The notes beneath the pieces are model-generated. The model was not told where the DNA came from. It searched no databases and saw nothing but the letters and a program-made list of their open reading frames with translations. Below are positions 33,022 through 40,999 of a DNA stretch of 64,000 nucleotides, one piece after another; positions within the stretch are counted from its first letter, which is position 1, and each line of letters opens with the position of its first letter. The stretch lies in NCBI GenBank assembly GCA_035462375.1, contig DATHUJ010000143.1:1-64000 (forward strand), given 5' to 3'. The stretch comes from DASTQL01 sp035462375 (GTDB lineage Bacteria > Actinomycetota > Actinomycetes > Jiangellales > Jiangellaceae). A program made the translations under genes and the position numbers.

Positions 33022-35352
33022 GTGGACGACACGGCAGCGGGCCCGGGCGAGCTGGCCGTCCGGCTACGCCGCTGGCGGCTGGCCGCGGCGCTCAGCCAGG
33101 AGGAGCTCGCCGCTCGCGCGGGATTGACCGCGAAAGCGATCGGCGCACTCGAGCGCGGCGAGCGGCGCCGCCCGTACCCGCACACCGTCCGCGCCCTGGC
33201 GGACTCGCTGGGCCTGGACGAGGACGACCGGGCCGCGCTCGCCGCCGCAGCAGCCGGCTCAACGGTCGATACCCTGCGGCTGGCCCAGGCGCCAGACCCC
33301 CAGCCCCTGCCCGTACCGCCGGCGCCTCTGGTCGGCCGGCAGCAAGAGCACGACCGCGCCGTGGCGGAGCTGCGCTCTGGCCGGGTCCGGTTGCTGACAC
33401 TGACCGGGCCGGGAGGGGTGGGCAAGACCCGGCTCGCGCTCGAGGTCGCGCGCACGATGGCCGGTGCCTTCCCCCGTGCGGTGACCGTCGTCGAGCTGGC
33501 ACCCGTCCCCGAGTGGCCGCTCGTCCTTCCGACGGTGGCGAGAGTCATGGGCGGCCAGCACCGGGCCGGGCCGGCGGTGGACTCCCTCGCCGCGGCGCTG
33601 GGCGCCCGTCGTCACCTGCTCGTCCTCGACAACCTGGAGCACGTCCTCGACGTCGCCGGCAACCTCGCCGACCTCCTGACCCGTTGCCCGGGCCTGCACG
33701 TGCTGGCCACCAGCCGGGCCGCGCTGCGCGTACGGGCCGAGCACGCGGTCCCGCTCGACCCGCTCCCCGTCCCGACGGACGACGACGTGGCCGCGGTTGC
33801 CGCTTCACCGGCCGTCCAGGTGTTCCTCGACCGGGCCGCCGCCGCGGGTGGCACGGTGGTGCTGGATCCGGGCACGGCCGCCGACGTCGCCGCGATCTGC
33901 CGGCGCCTGGACGGACTGCCGCTCGCGCTGGAGCTCGCCGCGGCGCACGCCCGCTTCCTCACCCCGTCGGCGCTGCTGGGCCACCTCGACCAGGCGGTCG
34001 GCTCTTCCCGCTCCCGTGACCTGCCCGCGCGACAGCGGACGGTACGGGCCACGCTCGACTGGAGCCACGGCCTGCTCACCCACGACGAGCAGGTGCTGCT
34101 GCGGCGGCTCTCCGTGCTCCCGGGCAGCTTCTCGCTGCCCGCGGCCGTCGCGGTGGGCGGCGACGACATCGACGTCCTGACCAGCCTCTCCGGCCTCGTC
34201 GAGCAATCACTGCTCGCCCCCGAGCCCGGCCCCGAGTCCCGCTACCGCGCGCTCGAACCTGTGCGACAGTACGCGGCGGCGCGGCTGGCCGAGTCCGGCG
34301 AGGACGCCCTGGCCGCCGACCGCGCCGCCGGGTTCTTCGCCGAGCTCGCCGCCGGTGCCCAGGCGGGACTGCTCGGACCTGAGCAGGCCGTCTGGCTCGA
34401 CCGGCTCGCCGCCGAGCACGGCCACCTGGGCGCGACGCTGGCCCGGCTGGCCGACACCGGCCGCCTCGGGGAGGCCGCCCGCCTGGGCGCCGCCACCTGG
34501 CTCTACTGGGCGCTGCGGAGCAACGCCAGCGAGGGGCTCGCCCGACTGGAGCGGGTGGCTGCCGCCGCGCAGACCGACGGCCCGGCGCTCGACGACGCCG
34601 GCCGCGCTGGGCTGCACGTGGCGCTGGCCGGGCTCCGGTACGCCTCCGGTGACCTGGCCGGCATGGGACCGGACGCCGCCGAGGCCGTGCAGGCCGCCCG
34701 CCTCGCCGGCCTGGACGACGTGCTGGTCGGGGCGTTGGTGCTCGAGGGGTCGGCGGCGGTGTTCACCGGCGACCTCGCACGCGCGCGCGGCACCGTGGCC
34801 GAGGCCCTCGAGCGGGCAGGGACCGCGAGCGCCTGGGGGGCCGCGCACGCGGTCATCGCCGACGCACAGCTGCGCATGAGCACCGGTGACGTCGCCGGTG
34901 CGGCGGCCAGGCTGGACGAGGCAGAGCGCGCCGCCCGCGAGCTGGGCAGCCCCTTCACCCTGGCGACGGTGCTCAACATGCAGGGCACCGTCGCCCAGGC
35001 CGGCGGTGACGACTCCGCGGCCCTTGACCGCCTGGTCGAGGCCGCCGACCTCGCCGCCGAGGTCGGGACCACGTGGACGCTCGTCTACACGCTGCCTCAG
35101 CTCGCCGTGCTCGCCGCCCGGCGCGGTCAGCCGGCGCTGGCGGCCCAGCTGTTCGCCGCGGGGTCGGCGACGGCGGAGGCGGCGTCGCTGGCGGTGGCGT
35201 TCCCACCGGACCTGGAGAGCGCGCAGCGGTGGCTGCAGGCAGTGCAGGCGGAGCTGGGCGCCGAGGCGTTCGCCCAGGCCTGGGACGCCGGCCGCCGGGT
35301 GAGGCCGGCCGACGTGCCAGGGCTGGCCAGGAGCATCACCGCGTCCCCCTGA
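33022..35352 (+). CDS. XRE-family HTH protein with NB-ARC-like ATPase and TPR
   Basis: The 776-residue protein begins with an XRE-type helix-turn-helix (LSQEELAARAGLTAKAIGAL, then ERGERRRPYPHTVRALADSL). An ATPase domain follows with P-loop LTGPGGVGKTRLALEV near residue 130, the late motif GLPLALELAAA, and a TPR-rich C-terminal half. This is the LuxR/AfsR-like STAND architecture with a different DNA-binding head. It would be an ATP-dependent transcriptional switch. The GTG start has little ribosome site. Genes on both sides carry the shared TGTGG element and are likely targets. It converges on the hemerythrin gene with a 17-base overlap. Confidence 0.85.
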   Translation: MDDTAAGPGELAVRLRRWRLAAALSQEELAARAGLTAKAIGALERGERRRPYPHTVRALADSLGLDEDDRAALAAAAAGSTVDTLRLAQAPDPQPLPVPPAPLVGRQQEHDRAVAELRSGRVRLLTLTGPGGVGKTRLALEVARTMAGAFPRAVTVVELAPVPEWPLVLPTVARVMGGQHRAGPAVDSLAAALGARRHLLVLDNLEHVLDVAGNLADLLTRCPGLHVLATSRAALRVRAEHAVPLDPLPVPTDDDVAAVAASPAVQVFLDRAAAAGGTVVLDPGTAADVAAICRRLDGLPLALELAAAHARFLTPSALLGHLDQAVGSSRSRDLPARQRTVRATLDWSHGLLTHDEQVLLRRLSVLPGSFSLPAAVAVGGDDIDVLTSLSGLVEQSLLAPEPGPESRYRALEPVRQYAAARLAESGEDALAADRAAGFFAELAAGAQAGLLGPEQAVWLDRLAAEHGHLGATLARLADTGRLGEAARLGAATWLYWALRSNASEGLARLERVAAAAQTDGPALDDAGRAGLHVALAGLRYASGDLAGMGPDAAEAVQAARLAGLDDVLVGALVLEGSAAVFTGDLARARGTVAEALERAGTASAWGAAHAVIADAQLRMSTGDVAGAAARLDEAERAARELGSPFTLATVLNMQGTVAQAGGDDSAALDRLVEAADLAAEVGTTWTLVYTLPQLAVLAARRGQPALAAQLFAAGSATAEAASLAVAFPPDLESAQRWLQAVQAELGAEAFAQAWDAGRRVRPADVPGLARSITASP

Positions 35353-36001
35353 CCCTTCGCACGTACCGGCGGTAGCGCGGCAGCAGGACCGGGCGCAGCA
35401 GCAGCCGCGCCGAGAGCGGCAGCTTGGCCACCATCTCGGCCGTCTCCTCCGGCGTCGCCTCCTCCAGGACCGCGCCGAAGAGGATCGGCAGCTCCGAGCG
35501 GCTCATCGCCGCGATGCCGTGGTCCCCGAGCTCGGCCCACTCGGCGGGGCTGATGTGGCGGGCGGCTACGGGCAGGATCTCCCGCTCCTCCTCGTCCAGG
35601 TGGACCAGCAGGACCGTGGCCAGTGCCTCGAGGGTGGAGGCGGCCTCCTCCGTGACCGCCGGCCGGGCCTCGGCCTGCCAGCGATCCAGGGCCGGGCCCA
35701 GCCGGTCGAGGTGGTGCTCGACCTGCTCGTGCTGGCCCTCCATGCGGGCGATCAGCGCGGCCTCGGGCGCGGCCCGCTCCAGCAGCTTCGGCCACAGCAG
35801 GTCGTCCTCGGCTGTGTGGTGCAGGTGGAGGCCCTTGAGGATCATGCGTGCGTGGCCGGCCACGACGCCTGCGCGGACGGTGTCGCCGGGACGCACGGCA
35901 CGCACCAGGCCCGGGAGCAGGCCGAACTCGCGACGGAAGGCGCGGTGCACCACCACCATGTCGTGGACGTCGGTCAGGGTTGCGTTCGCGGTGTGGGTCA
36001 T
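35336..36001 (-). CDS. hemerythrin domain-containing protein
   Basis: The 221-residue protein contains a hemerythrin four-helix bundle with the di-iron ligands in order: VVHRAFRREF, HLHHTAEDDLLWP, HEQVEHHLD and HLDEEEREILP. The C-terminal 50 residues are basic. Hemerythrin-like proteins bind oxygen or nitric oxide, or store and sense iron. The start at 36001 is chosen because the domain begins right after it. The promoter region has the TGTGG repeat shared with the gene at 32485-32913, which places it under the same regulator by inference. Confidence 0.88.
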   Translation of the reverse strand: MTHTANATLTDVHDMVVVHRAFRREFGLLPGLVRAVRPGDTVRAGVVAGHARMILKGLHLHHTAEDDLLWPKLLERAAPEAALIARMEGQHEQVEHHLDRLGPALDRWQAEARPAVTEEAASTLEALATVLLVHLDEEEREILPVAARHISPAEWAELGDHGIAAMSRSELPILFGAVLEEATPEETAEMVAKLPLSARLLLRPVLLPRYRRYVRRVRGTR

Positions 36002-36038
36002 GCCGAGGAGCCTCGTCGCAGCCGGGTGGCGTTCCCAG

Positions 36039-36065
36039 CCACAGCGCCTCCACACCGCACCCACA
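36039..36065 (-). promoter_or_regulatory. triple TGTGG repeat with 11-bp period, copy 2
   Basis: On the minus strand TGTGG occurs at 36065-36061, 36054-36050 and 36043-36039, exactly 11 bases apart, 38 bases upstream of the hemerythrin start. The 21-base core from the second TGTGG through CTGGG is identical to copy 1, as is its distance to the start codon. Confidence 0.75.
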
Positions 36066-36194
36066 GCTGGTCTGCGCAGAGCCTTCAGGCGGCAGGCTGG
36101 TCCCAGCCGTCCCGTGTGCCGGCACTGATCTCGAGGTGCCGGGCACCCGTCCAGCGCCCACCATGGGAGGACACCCCTACCAGACGGAGACACG

Positions 36195-36443
36195 ATGACT
36201 GACACGGGAAGCCCGATCCGCGAGCAGCAGACGACCAGCTTTGCCGATCTCGGCCGGGAGATGTGGTCCTACCTCACCGGCAAGCAGGCCACCATCGACT
36301 ACGAGTTCGTCGACATGATCGTCGAGGTCCCCCGCGACACCGGCCCCGACGCCCCCCGTGCCACCTGGAAGCTCAACGGCACCTTGCGCGTGCGCACCGC
36401 CGACGCCGACCACCCCAGAGCGGCCAACGGCCGTGCCGCCTGA
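36195..36443 (+). CDS. small hypothetical protein
   Basis: The 82-residue protein is soluble and acidic with no recognised domain. Its centre (FADLGREMWSYLTGKQATID, then YEFVDMIVEVPRDT) suggests a helix and two strands. It starts at ATG 36195 after GGAGA. The next gene overlaps its end by 11 bases, so the two are coupled. The function is unknown. Confidence 0.65.
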   Translation: MTDTGSPIREQQTTSFADLGREMWSYLTGKQATIDYEFVDMIVEVPRDTGPDAPRATWKLNGTLRVRTADADHPRAANGRAA

Positions 36444-36894
36444 GCGGTCCCGCGCCGAGTCACCCTCCCAGGCGCCGGGGGTCGCCCTCGATGCCGACCT
36501 CCAGCTGGTCGTCACCGACCACCGCGGCCGGGTCTCGACCGGCACAGTGCGCAGCGGGGACGGTGGCCTGGTCCTCGACGTCGATGACGCCACCGTCCTG
36601 CTGGCCTCACTGCCGCGGCGGCCGGGCCGCGGAACGACCGACCGGGTCGTCGACGTCCTCGGCCGCTCGGCGACGGCGACGCTGCGCCGCCGCGGCCGGG
36701 ACCTCGCGACGCTGGACCCGTCCGGCCGCAGCTTCACCGGCCAGCTCGCCGGGGACCCGCGGCTGCGCCTGACCCCGTACGGCCTGGTGACGGCCGGCCG
36801 CGTCCGGTGGCCCTACGGCGGCGTCCTCGCGGCGGCCGCCGCTGTCGTGGCGGTTCTCGTCGCCAACCGGGCGAGGCACCGACGCGGCAGGTAA
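36433..36894 (+). CDS. hypothetical protein with C-terminal membrane helix
   Basis: The 153-residue protein has a beta-rich body with repeated Gly/Asp/Arg patterns (LQLVVTDHRGRVSTGTVRSG) and one hydrophobic helix close to the C terminus (VLAAAAAVVAVLVANRARH) followed by basic residues. This suggests a protein anchored in the membrane with its body in the cytoplasm. The GTG at 36433 overlaps the preceding gene. I do not recognise a family. Confidence 0.6.
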   Translation: MPPERSRAESPSQAPGVALDADLQLVVTDHRGRVSTGTVRSGDGGLVLDVDDATVLLASLPRRPGRGTTDRVVDVLGRSATATLRRRGRDLATLDPSGRSFTGQLAGDPRLRLTPYGLVTAGRVRWPYGGVLAAAAAVVAVLVANRARHRRGR

Positions 36895-36928
36895 CCCGCG
36901 GTGTCTCGCCCGGCGGCGGTGGTATCGG

Positions 36929-37870
36929 CTACGGCCGGGTTGCCCGAGCCGGTCGCAGCGCACCGACGTACACGCCGGCCAGGACGAGCAGGCCGCCGAG
37001 GCCGAGTCCCCAGGTCAGCCGCTCGTCGTCGAGCCAGGCGGAGAGCAGGACGGTGACGATGGGGATGAGCACGAAGCCGTACGCAGCGCGGGATGCCGAC
37101 CAGTGCTCGAGGACGACCAGGTAGAGCCAGAAGACGACGATGGAGCCGATGACGGCGAGGTAGCTGATGGCCGTCCAGGTGGTGCCCAGTTGCGGGACGG
37201 CGAACGGCTCGCCCCTGACCACGGCCCCGACGACCAGGACGACGGCGCCGGTGGCCATGCCGATGGCGTTCATCGCGACCGGGTGGGGCGAGGGGTAGCG
37301 GCGCACGACGACGGTGCCCTGGGCGAAGCAGAGAGTCGCGCCGAGTCCGGCGAGCAGGTGCGTCACCGGCAGGGACCCGCCGAGCGCCGCCTGAGACATC
37401 ACGGCCACGCCCAGTACTGCGACGACCGAGCCGACGACGGCGGCAGGTCGGAGCCGTTCGTCCCGCTGCGCGACGGCCAGCAGCAGTGTGGCGAGGGGCA
37501 CGAGGGCGCCGGTGAGCTGGAAGAAGCCAGCTTGCAGCTCGAGCAGGGCGTAGAAGGCGAAGGCGTACGCGCCGCCGAAGACCAGCACACCGTAAAGCAC
37601 CGCGCCGGTGAGCTCGCGGCCGCGGGGCAAGGGCACCCGCCGTACGGCCATGACGACCAGCAGGATTCCCGCGGCGAGGGCGAAGCGCATGCAGGCTGCC
37701 CACAGCGGAGAGGTGTGCAGCTCGCGGAGGGTGATCCGGATGCCGACGCCGTTGCCGCCGGCCAGCAGGGCACCACCGACGAAGGCGGCCATGGCGACTC
37801 GCTCTGCGCGGGCGGCGCCAGTCGCCTCGGGCGGGGCGATCGGTGCGGGCTGGGCGATCGTGGCTGCCAT
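36929..37870 (-). CDS. EamA/DMT-family transporter
   Basis: The 313-residue protein has ten hydrophobic segments in two EamA repeats, as in the drug/metabolite transporter superfamily (FVGGALLAGGNGVGIRI at the start of repeat one; AISYLAVIGSIVVFWLYLV in repeat two). Members export amino acids or other metabolites. The ATG at 37870 follows GAGGAG nine bases upstream. About 30 bases before the start lies a 66-base element that recurs at 38300-38365. The substrate is unknown. Confidence 0.87.
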   Translation of the reverse strand: MAATIAQPAPIAPPEATGAARAERVAMAAFVGGALLAGGNGVGIRITLRELHTSPLWAACMRFALAAGILLVVMAVRRVPLPRGRELTGAVLYGVLVFGGAYAFAFYALLELQAGFFQLTGALVPLATLLLAVAQRDERLRPAAVVGSVVAVLGVAVMSQAALGGSLPVTHLLAGLGATLCFAQGTVVVRRYPSPHPVAMNAIGMATGAVVLVVGAVVRGEPFAVPQLGTTWTAISYLAVIGSIVVFWLYLVVLEHWSASRAAYGFVLIPIVTVLLSAWLDDERLTWGLGLGGLLVLAGVYVGALRPARATRP

Positions 37871-37899
37871 CGGGACCACTCCTCGGACACACGGTCGGC

Positions 37900-37966
37900 G
37901 ATCAGGGACGCCCGTAAAGGTAGGAGCGGTCGTGCCCGGCCACATCTACCGAACGATGTATCTCAG
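37900..37966 (-). repeat. diverged 66-bp duplicate (copy A) upstream of EamA gene
   Basis: This stretch and 38300-38365 align over their full length with roughly three quarters identical bases. Shared blocks include GATC-GGGAC, GTAGGAG, GCCACATC and CGAAC. Copy A lies just upstream of the EamA transporter; copy B lies at the 3' end of the HD/LuxR gene. A shared promoter or operator is likely. Confidence 0.6.
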
Positions 37967-38170
37967 GTCGTGCAGCGCTCGATGAACGGCAGCACCCGAG
38001 CTCACATCTGCCCGGCCTCCTGCGGCTGGTACTCGCCGGCCTTGCTCGGGTCGGCGAAGAGGTGTCCGGCGCCGGGTAGTCGAAGACCTCGATCCTCGCC
38101 CCGCTGGCGGCGGCAGCGGCGACGGCCTCCTCGATCCCCTCGTCACGCCAGGGGTCGTCGAGAGTGGTGT
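37963..38170 (-). pseudogene. C-terminal remnant of a dienelactone hydrolase
   Basis: The remnant reads TTLDDPWRDEGIEEAVAAAA and ARIEVFDYP in one frame. It then shifts to GAGHLFADPSKAGEYQPQEA, meets a TGA, and continues ARVLPFIERC. This is the C-terminal part of a dienelactone hydrolase family protein, including the catalytic His region (GAGHLF). One frameshift, one stop and the loss of the first two thirds make it non-functional. Confidence 0.7.
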
Positions 38171-38299
38171 GGGGCCTGCCCCAGGCTGGAAGGCCCCGCC
38201 GGATCACCCCTCGCTGTGCGGCCGCAGGTCGCTCCACTGCTGGGCGATGCGGGCCAGTCCGAGCTGCCGGACGCACTTCTGCGCAGCCGTCCAGGTGGT

Positions 38300-38365
38300 G
38301 ATCGGGACACCCGAGAACGTAGGAGTGGCCGCCCCCGCCACATCAAGCGAACGGCGCATCTCAAA
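38300..38365 (-). repeat. diverged 66-bp duplicate (copy B) after the HD/LuxR gene
   Basis: This is the partner of the element at 37900-37966. It overlaps the last codons of the HD/LuxR gene and precedes, on the same strand, a short frame without start (TWTAAQKCVRQLGLARIAQQ) that ends near 38210. That frame and the hydrolase remnant may be what is left of a gene once driven from here. Confidence 0.55.
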
Positions 38366-39899
38366 GCAGCTGGTGCTCGAGGGCGTAGAGGGCGATGCCC
38401 GCCCGGGTGGATACCCCGGTCTTCTGGTAGAGGTGCGTGACATGGGTGTGCACGGTGCCCGGCGCGATGACGAGCTCGGCGGCGATCTCCTTCTTGGACC
38501 GGCCGCGGGCCAGAAGGCGCAGCACGTCGACCTCGCGGTCAGTGAGGCCGGCCGGCCAGTCGCGGGCCACTGGTTCGATGGGGGTTCCAGCCGCCCCACA
38601 GACGGCGCCAACCGCATCGGGGTCGAGTGATCCCGTACGGGCGGCTGACTCGATCACGGCTCCGGCCTGCTCCGGCGGCAGCGCCGGGCGGTGTGGGCGG
38701 GGTTCGGTGAGGGCGTGGAAGGCGTCGGCGGCGGCGAGCACCCGGGCGGTCTGCGGGCCAGTGGTGACGCCGCGGTGATAGCCGGTGCCGTCGAGGCGTT
38801 CGTGGTGGGCCCCGGCGACCGCGGCCAGCGGCGCCAGCAGGGGTGACCCGGCCAGGACGCGTTCGGTGTAGTAGGCGTGCAGGCGGACCTGCTCCCACTC
38901 CGGCGGGCTCAGAGGGCCGGGTTTGTCCCACAACCGGGTGGACACCGCGACCCGGCCGAGGTCGTGCAGCAGGGAGGCCCGGCGCAGCGTCCTGCGGTCG
39001 CCGTCGTCGAGGCCGAGCCGCTCGGCCGCCGCGACGGCGAGATCCGCGACGCCGGGGGAGTGGCCGAGCAGGTACGGGGACTTCATGTCGGCGAAGTCGG
39101 CGAAGACGGCGGCCACGTCGTCCACGCCCCACGGCGGCAGGGTGACGTGCGGCTCGGGTTCGGCGTCCAGCGCCGCCTCCCACGCCGAGCCGGACTCCAT
39201 CACGGCGAAGACCTCGTCCGCGCAGCTCAGGAACCCCTTCGCGCAGGCAGGGTCGAACCAGCCGCCCGACCGCCGCCGCGCCATCTCCTTGGACCCCGCC
39301 ACACCCTCTGTACGGAGGAACACCTCGGCCTGGTCGGCCACGGTCAGCACCCGCGTACCGATGTCTATTTCGTCCCCGGCCAGCCCGCGGGGGCCTCCCT
39401 TGCCGTCCCAGCGCTCGAAGACCTGCTGCAGCATCGGGCCGACGCCGTTGCCGACAGCGAAGCGGCGCACGAAGGAGGCCATGCCCTCGCAGTCGGCCGC
39501 GGTGATGTAGCGGTCCACTTCCTTGCCCTTGACGGTGGTGCTGACCAACGCACGGGTGCGACGTCCACGACCCGCCCCGCGCACGGTCGCCGCCACGGCG
39601 CCCAGTGCCTCTCGCGGCCGGGTCATGTCGACGTCGGCCACCGCCCGTACGGCGGCGAACTCGTCGCCGAACCAGTCCGCCAGCTCGTGCGCGAACCCCG
39701 TGCAGCCGACCGAGCGGAGCAGGGTCGCGTAGTAGAGGTCGGAGCGGGCCCCGGCGGCCAGGCCGAGCTCCTCGGCGACCGCCTGGGCGATCAGCGTGGA
39801 TCGGACCGTGGACTCGGGCGGCACGCCCAGGCCCAGGTCGGTCGCCACCGACAGGCCGGCCAGCAGGTCGGCCAGCCGGACGCGCTCGGGCACGGTCAT
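38361..39899 (-). CDS. HD-domain phosphohydrolase fused to LuxR helix-turn-helix
   Basis: The 512-residue protein has a metal-dependent HD domain in its middle (ASLLHDLGRVAVSTRLWDKP, then AGAHHERLDGTGYHRG, which recalls HD-GYP proteins). A C-terminal LuxR-type DNA-binding domain follows (LTDREVDVLRLLARGRSKKE, then GTVHTHVTHLYQKTG). The N-terminal half contains another HD-like helical region. The combination suggests a regulator that hydrolyses or senses a nucleotide signal. The ATG at 39899 follows a G-rich site. It is upstream of a hydrolase remnant and the EamA transporter on the same strand. Confidence 0.85.
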   Translation of the reverse strand: MTVPERVRLADLLAGLSVATDLGLGVPPESTVRSTLIAQAVAEELGLAAGARSDLYYATLLRSVGCTGFAHELADWFGDEFAAVRAVADVDMTRPREALGAVAATVRGAGRGRRTRALVSTTVKGKEVDRYITAADCEGMASFVRRFAVGNGVGPMLQQVFERWDGKGGPRGLAGDEIDIGTRVLTVADQAEVFLRTEGVAGSKEMARRRSGGWFDPACAKGFLSCADEVFAVMESGSAWEAALDAEPEPHVTLPPWGVDDVAAVFADFADMKSPYLLGHSPGVADLAVAAAERLGLDDGDRRTLRRASLLHDLGRVAVSTRLWDKPGPLSPPEWEQVRLHAYYTERVLAGSPLLAPLAAVAGAHHERLDGTGYHRGVTTGPQTARVLAAADAFHALTEPRPHRPALPPEQAGAVIESAARTGSLDPDAVGAVCGAAGTPIEPVARDWPAGLTDREVDVLRLLARGRSKKEIAAELVIAPGTVHTHVTHLYQKTGVSTRAGIALYALEHQLL

Positions 39900-40092
39900 G
39901 CCCCCGACGATCTCACCGGTCGGGCCTGCGTGCGAGCGCCATGGGGAGCTGGATGGATCGCGGGGAAACGATGGAAGCATGCTGCCAGCAGTTGCAGCCC
40001 GGCCAGCCTGTCGGGCAACGGGTCTGCTGTATCGGTGGTCCGGCCGGCTGCCGCTCGGTGAGGCCTCCGTCGACGGGTCCGTGCGGCAGGAC

Positions 40093-40565
40093 TCATCGCC
40101 GCGGCGGTTGGTGCCACCGGGGCAGGTAGGCCGGTGTAGTTACGCGGTACGCGCCCATCTGCGCCGGGAACGAGGCGAGCAGTCGCTGCTCCTCGGCGAT
40201 CGCCTCCCGGTGGACCATCGCCGTCGCCAGTGGCGCGGTGAGCAGCGCCCACCGCGACCCCGTGGCCAGCCCGAGCCCGAGGTGGACGAGCCCCCACGCG
40301 ACGTACATGGGGTGGCGGATCACGGCGTACGGGGCGGTGGTGACGAGTCGATCGGGCTGGGCCGGTGCACCTCACCCGCCGCTCGTACGGAGGTCGTGGC
40401 GAGGGCCGTACCGGCCGCCACCAGCGGCAGGGCGAGGAGCCACCGCCCTCGTACGGGAGGACGAGGACCCAGGTGCTGCAGCAGCACGGTCGCCGCGAGG
40501 CCGGCGAGGTGGACCGGCGGCACCGGCACGTTGCGGAGCCGCCAAGGTCTCCCCGCGCGCGTCAC
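40093..40565 (-). pseudogene. isoprenylcysteine methyltransferase-family gene with frameshift
   Basis: From GTG 40565 the frame encodes membrane helices (VPPVHLAGLAATVLLQHLG, WLLALPLVAAGTALATTSV). Near 40360 it must shift frame to continue as DRLVTTAPYAVIRHPMYVAW and LGLGLATGSRWALLTAPLAT, the conserved PEMT/ICMT methyltransferase core, ending at 40093. Without the shift it stops early. The gene follows the SRPBCC gene by 20 bases in the recD transcript. It is a recent pseudogene or contains a sequence error. Confidence 0.75.
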
Positions 40566-40585
40566 GCCGCGACCGCGTCCGCGGG

Positions 40586-40999
40586 TCAGGGACTGACGAG
40601 ACGCCGGAGGGCGAGCTGGGCCAGCGGCGCATACACGACCAGCACCGGCCACGGCCCGCGCAGTGTCAGGGCGGCGACGCTGCCGCGGCCGTCGGCGCGC
40701 TCGGCCGCGGCGACGGAGTGGTCCAGCTCCAAGTGGAGCGGCCCCAGGTCGACCGCCCACGACCAGGTCCGGGCCTCCTCGTGGACCGCTGTGACGGTGA
40801 AGCGCACGGGGAGCGGCCCGTACGAGAAGACCCTGCCCGTCATCCCGGGCATCAGGCGCTCGCGGGCACCGTCCACCTCGACCCGGCGGATCTGCGGCGA
40901 CCACCGGGGCCACTGCGGTGGTTCGGCGTAGCGGTCCCAGACGGTGTCCGGGCTCGCGTCGCCGCGCGCCTCCAGGCGGAGCGTGCCGTCGAGAATCAT
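40586..40999 (-). CDS. SRPBCC-family protein
   Basis: The 137-residue protein has the SRPBCC (START-like) helix-grip fold. It starts with DASPDTVWDRYAEPPQWPRW and has beta strands such as GRVFSYGPLPVRFTVTAV, ending in the long C-terminal helix. These proteins bind hydrophobic ligands in a central cavity. The ATG overlaps the recD stop by 4 bases (ATGA), so it is translated together with RecD, an unexpected partner. The methyltransferase pseudogene follows within 20 bases. Confidence 0.8.
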   Translation of the reverse strand: MILDGTLRLEARGDASPDTVWDRYAEPPQWPRWSPQIRRVEVDGARERLMPGMTGRVFSYGPLPVRFTVTAVHEEARTWSWAVDLGPLHLELDHSVAAAERADGRGSVAALTLRGPWPVLVVYAPLAQLALRRLVSP

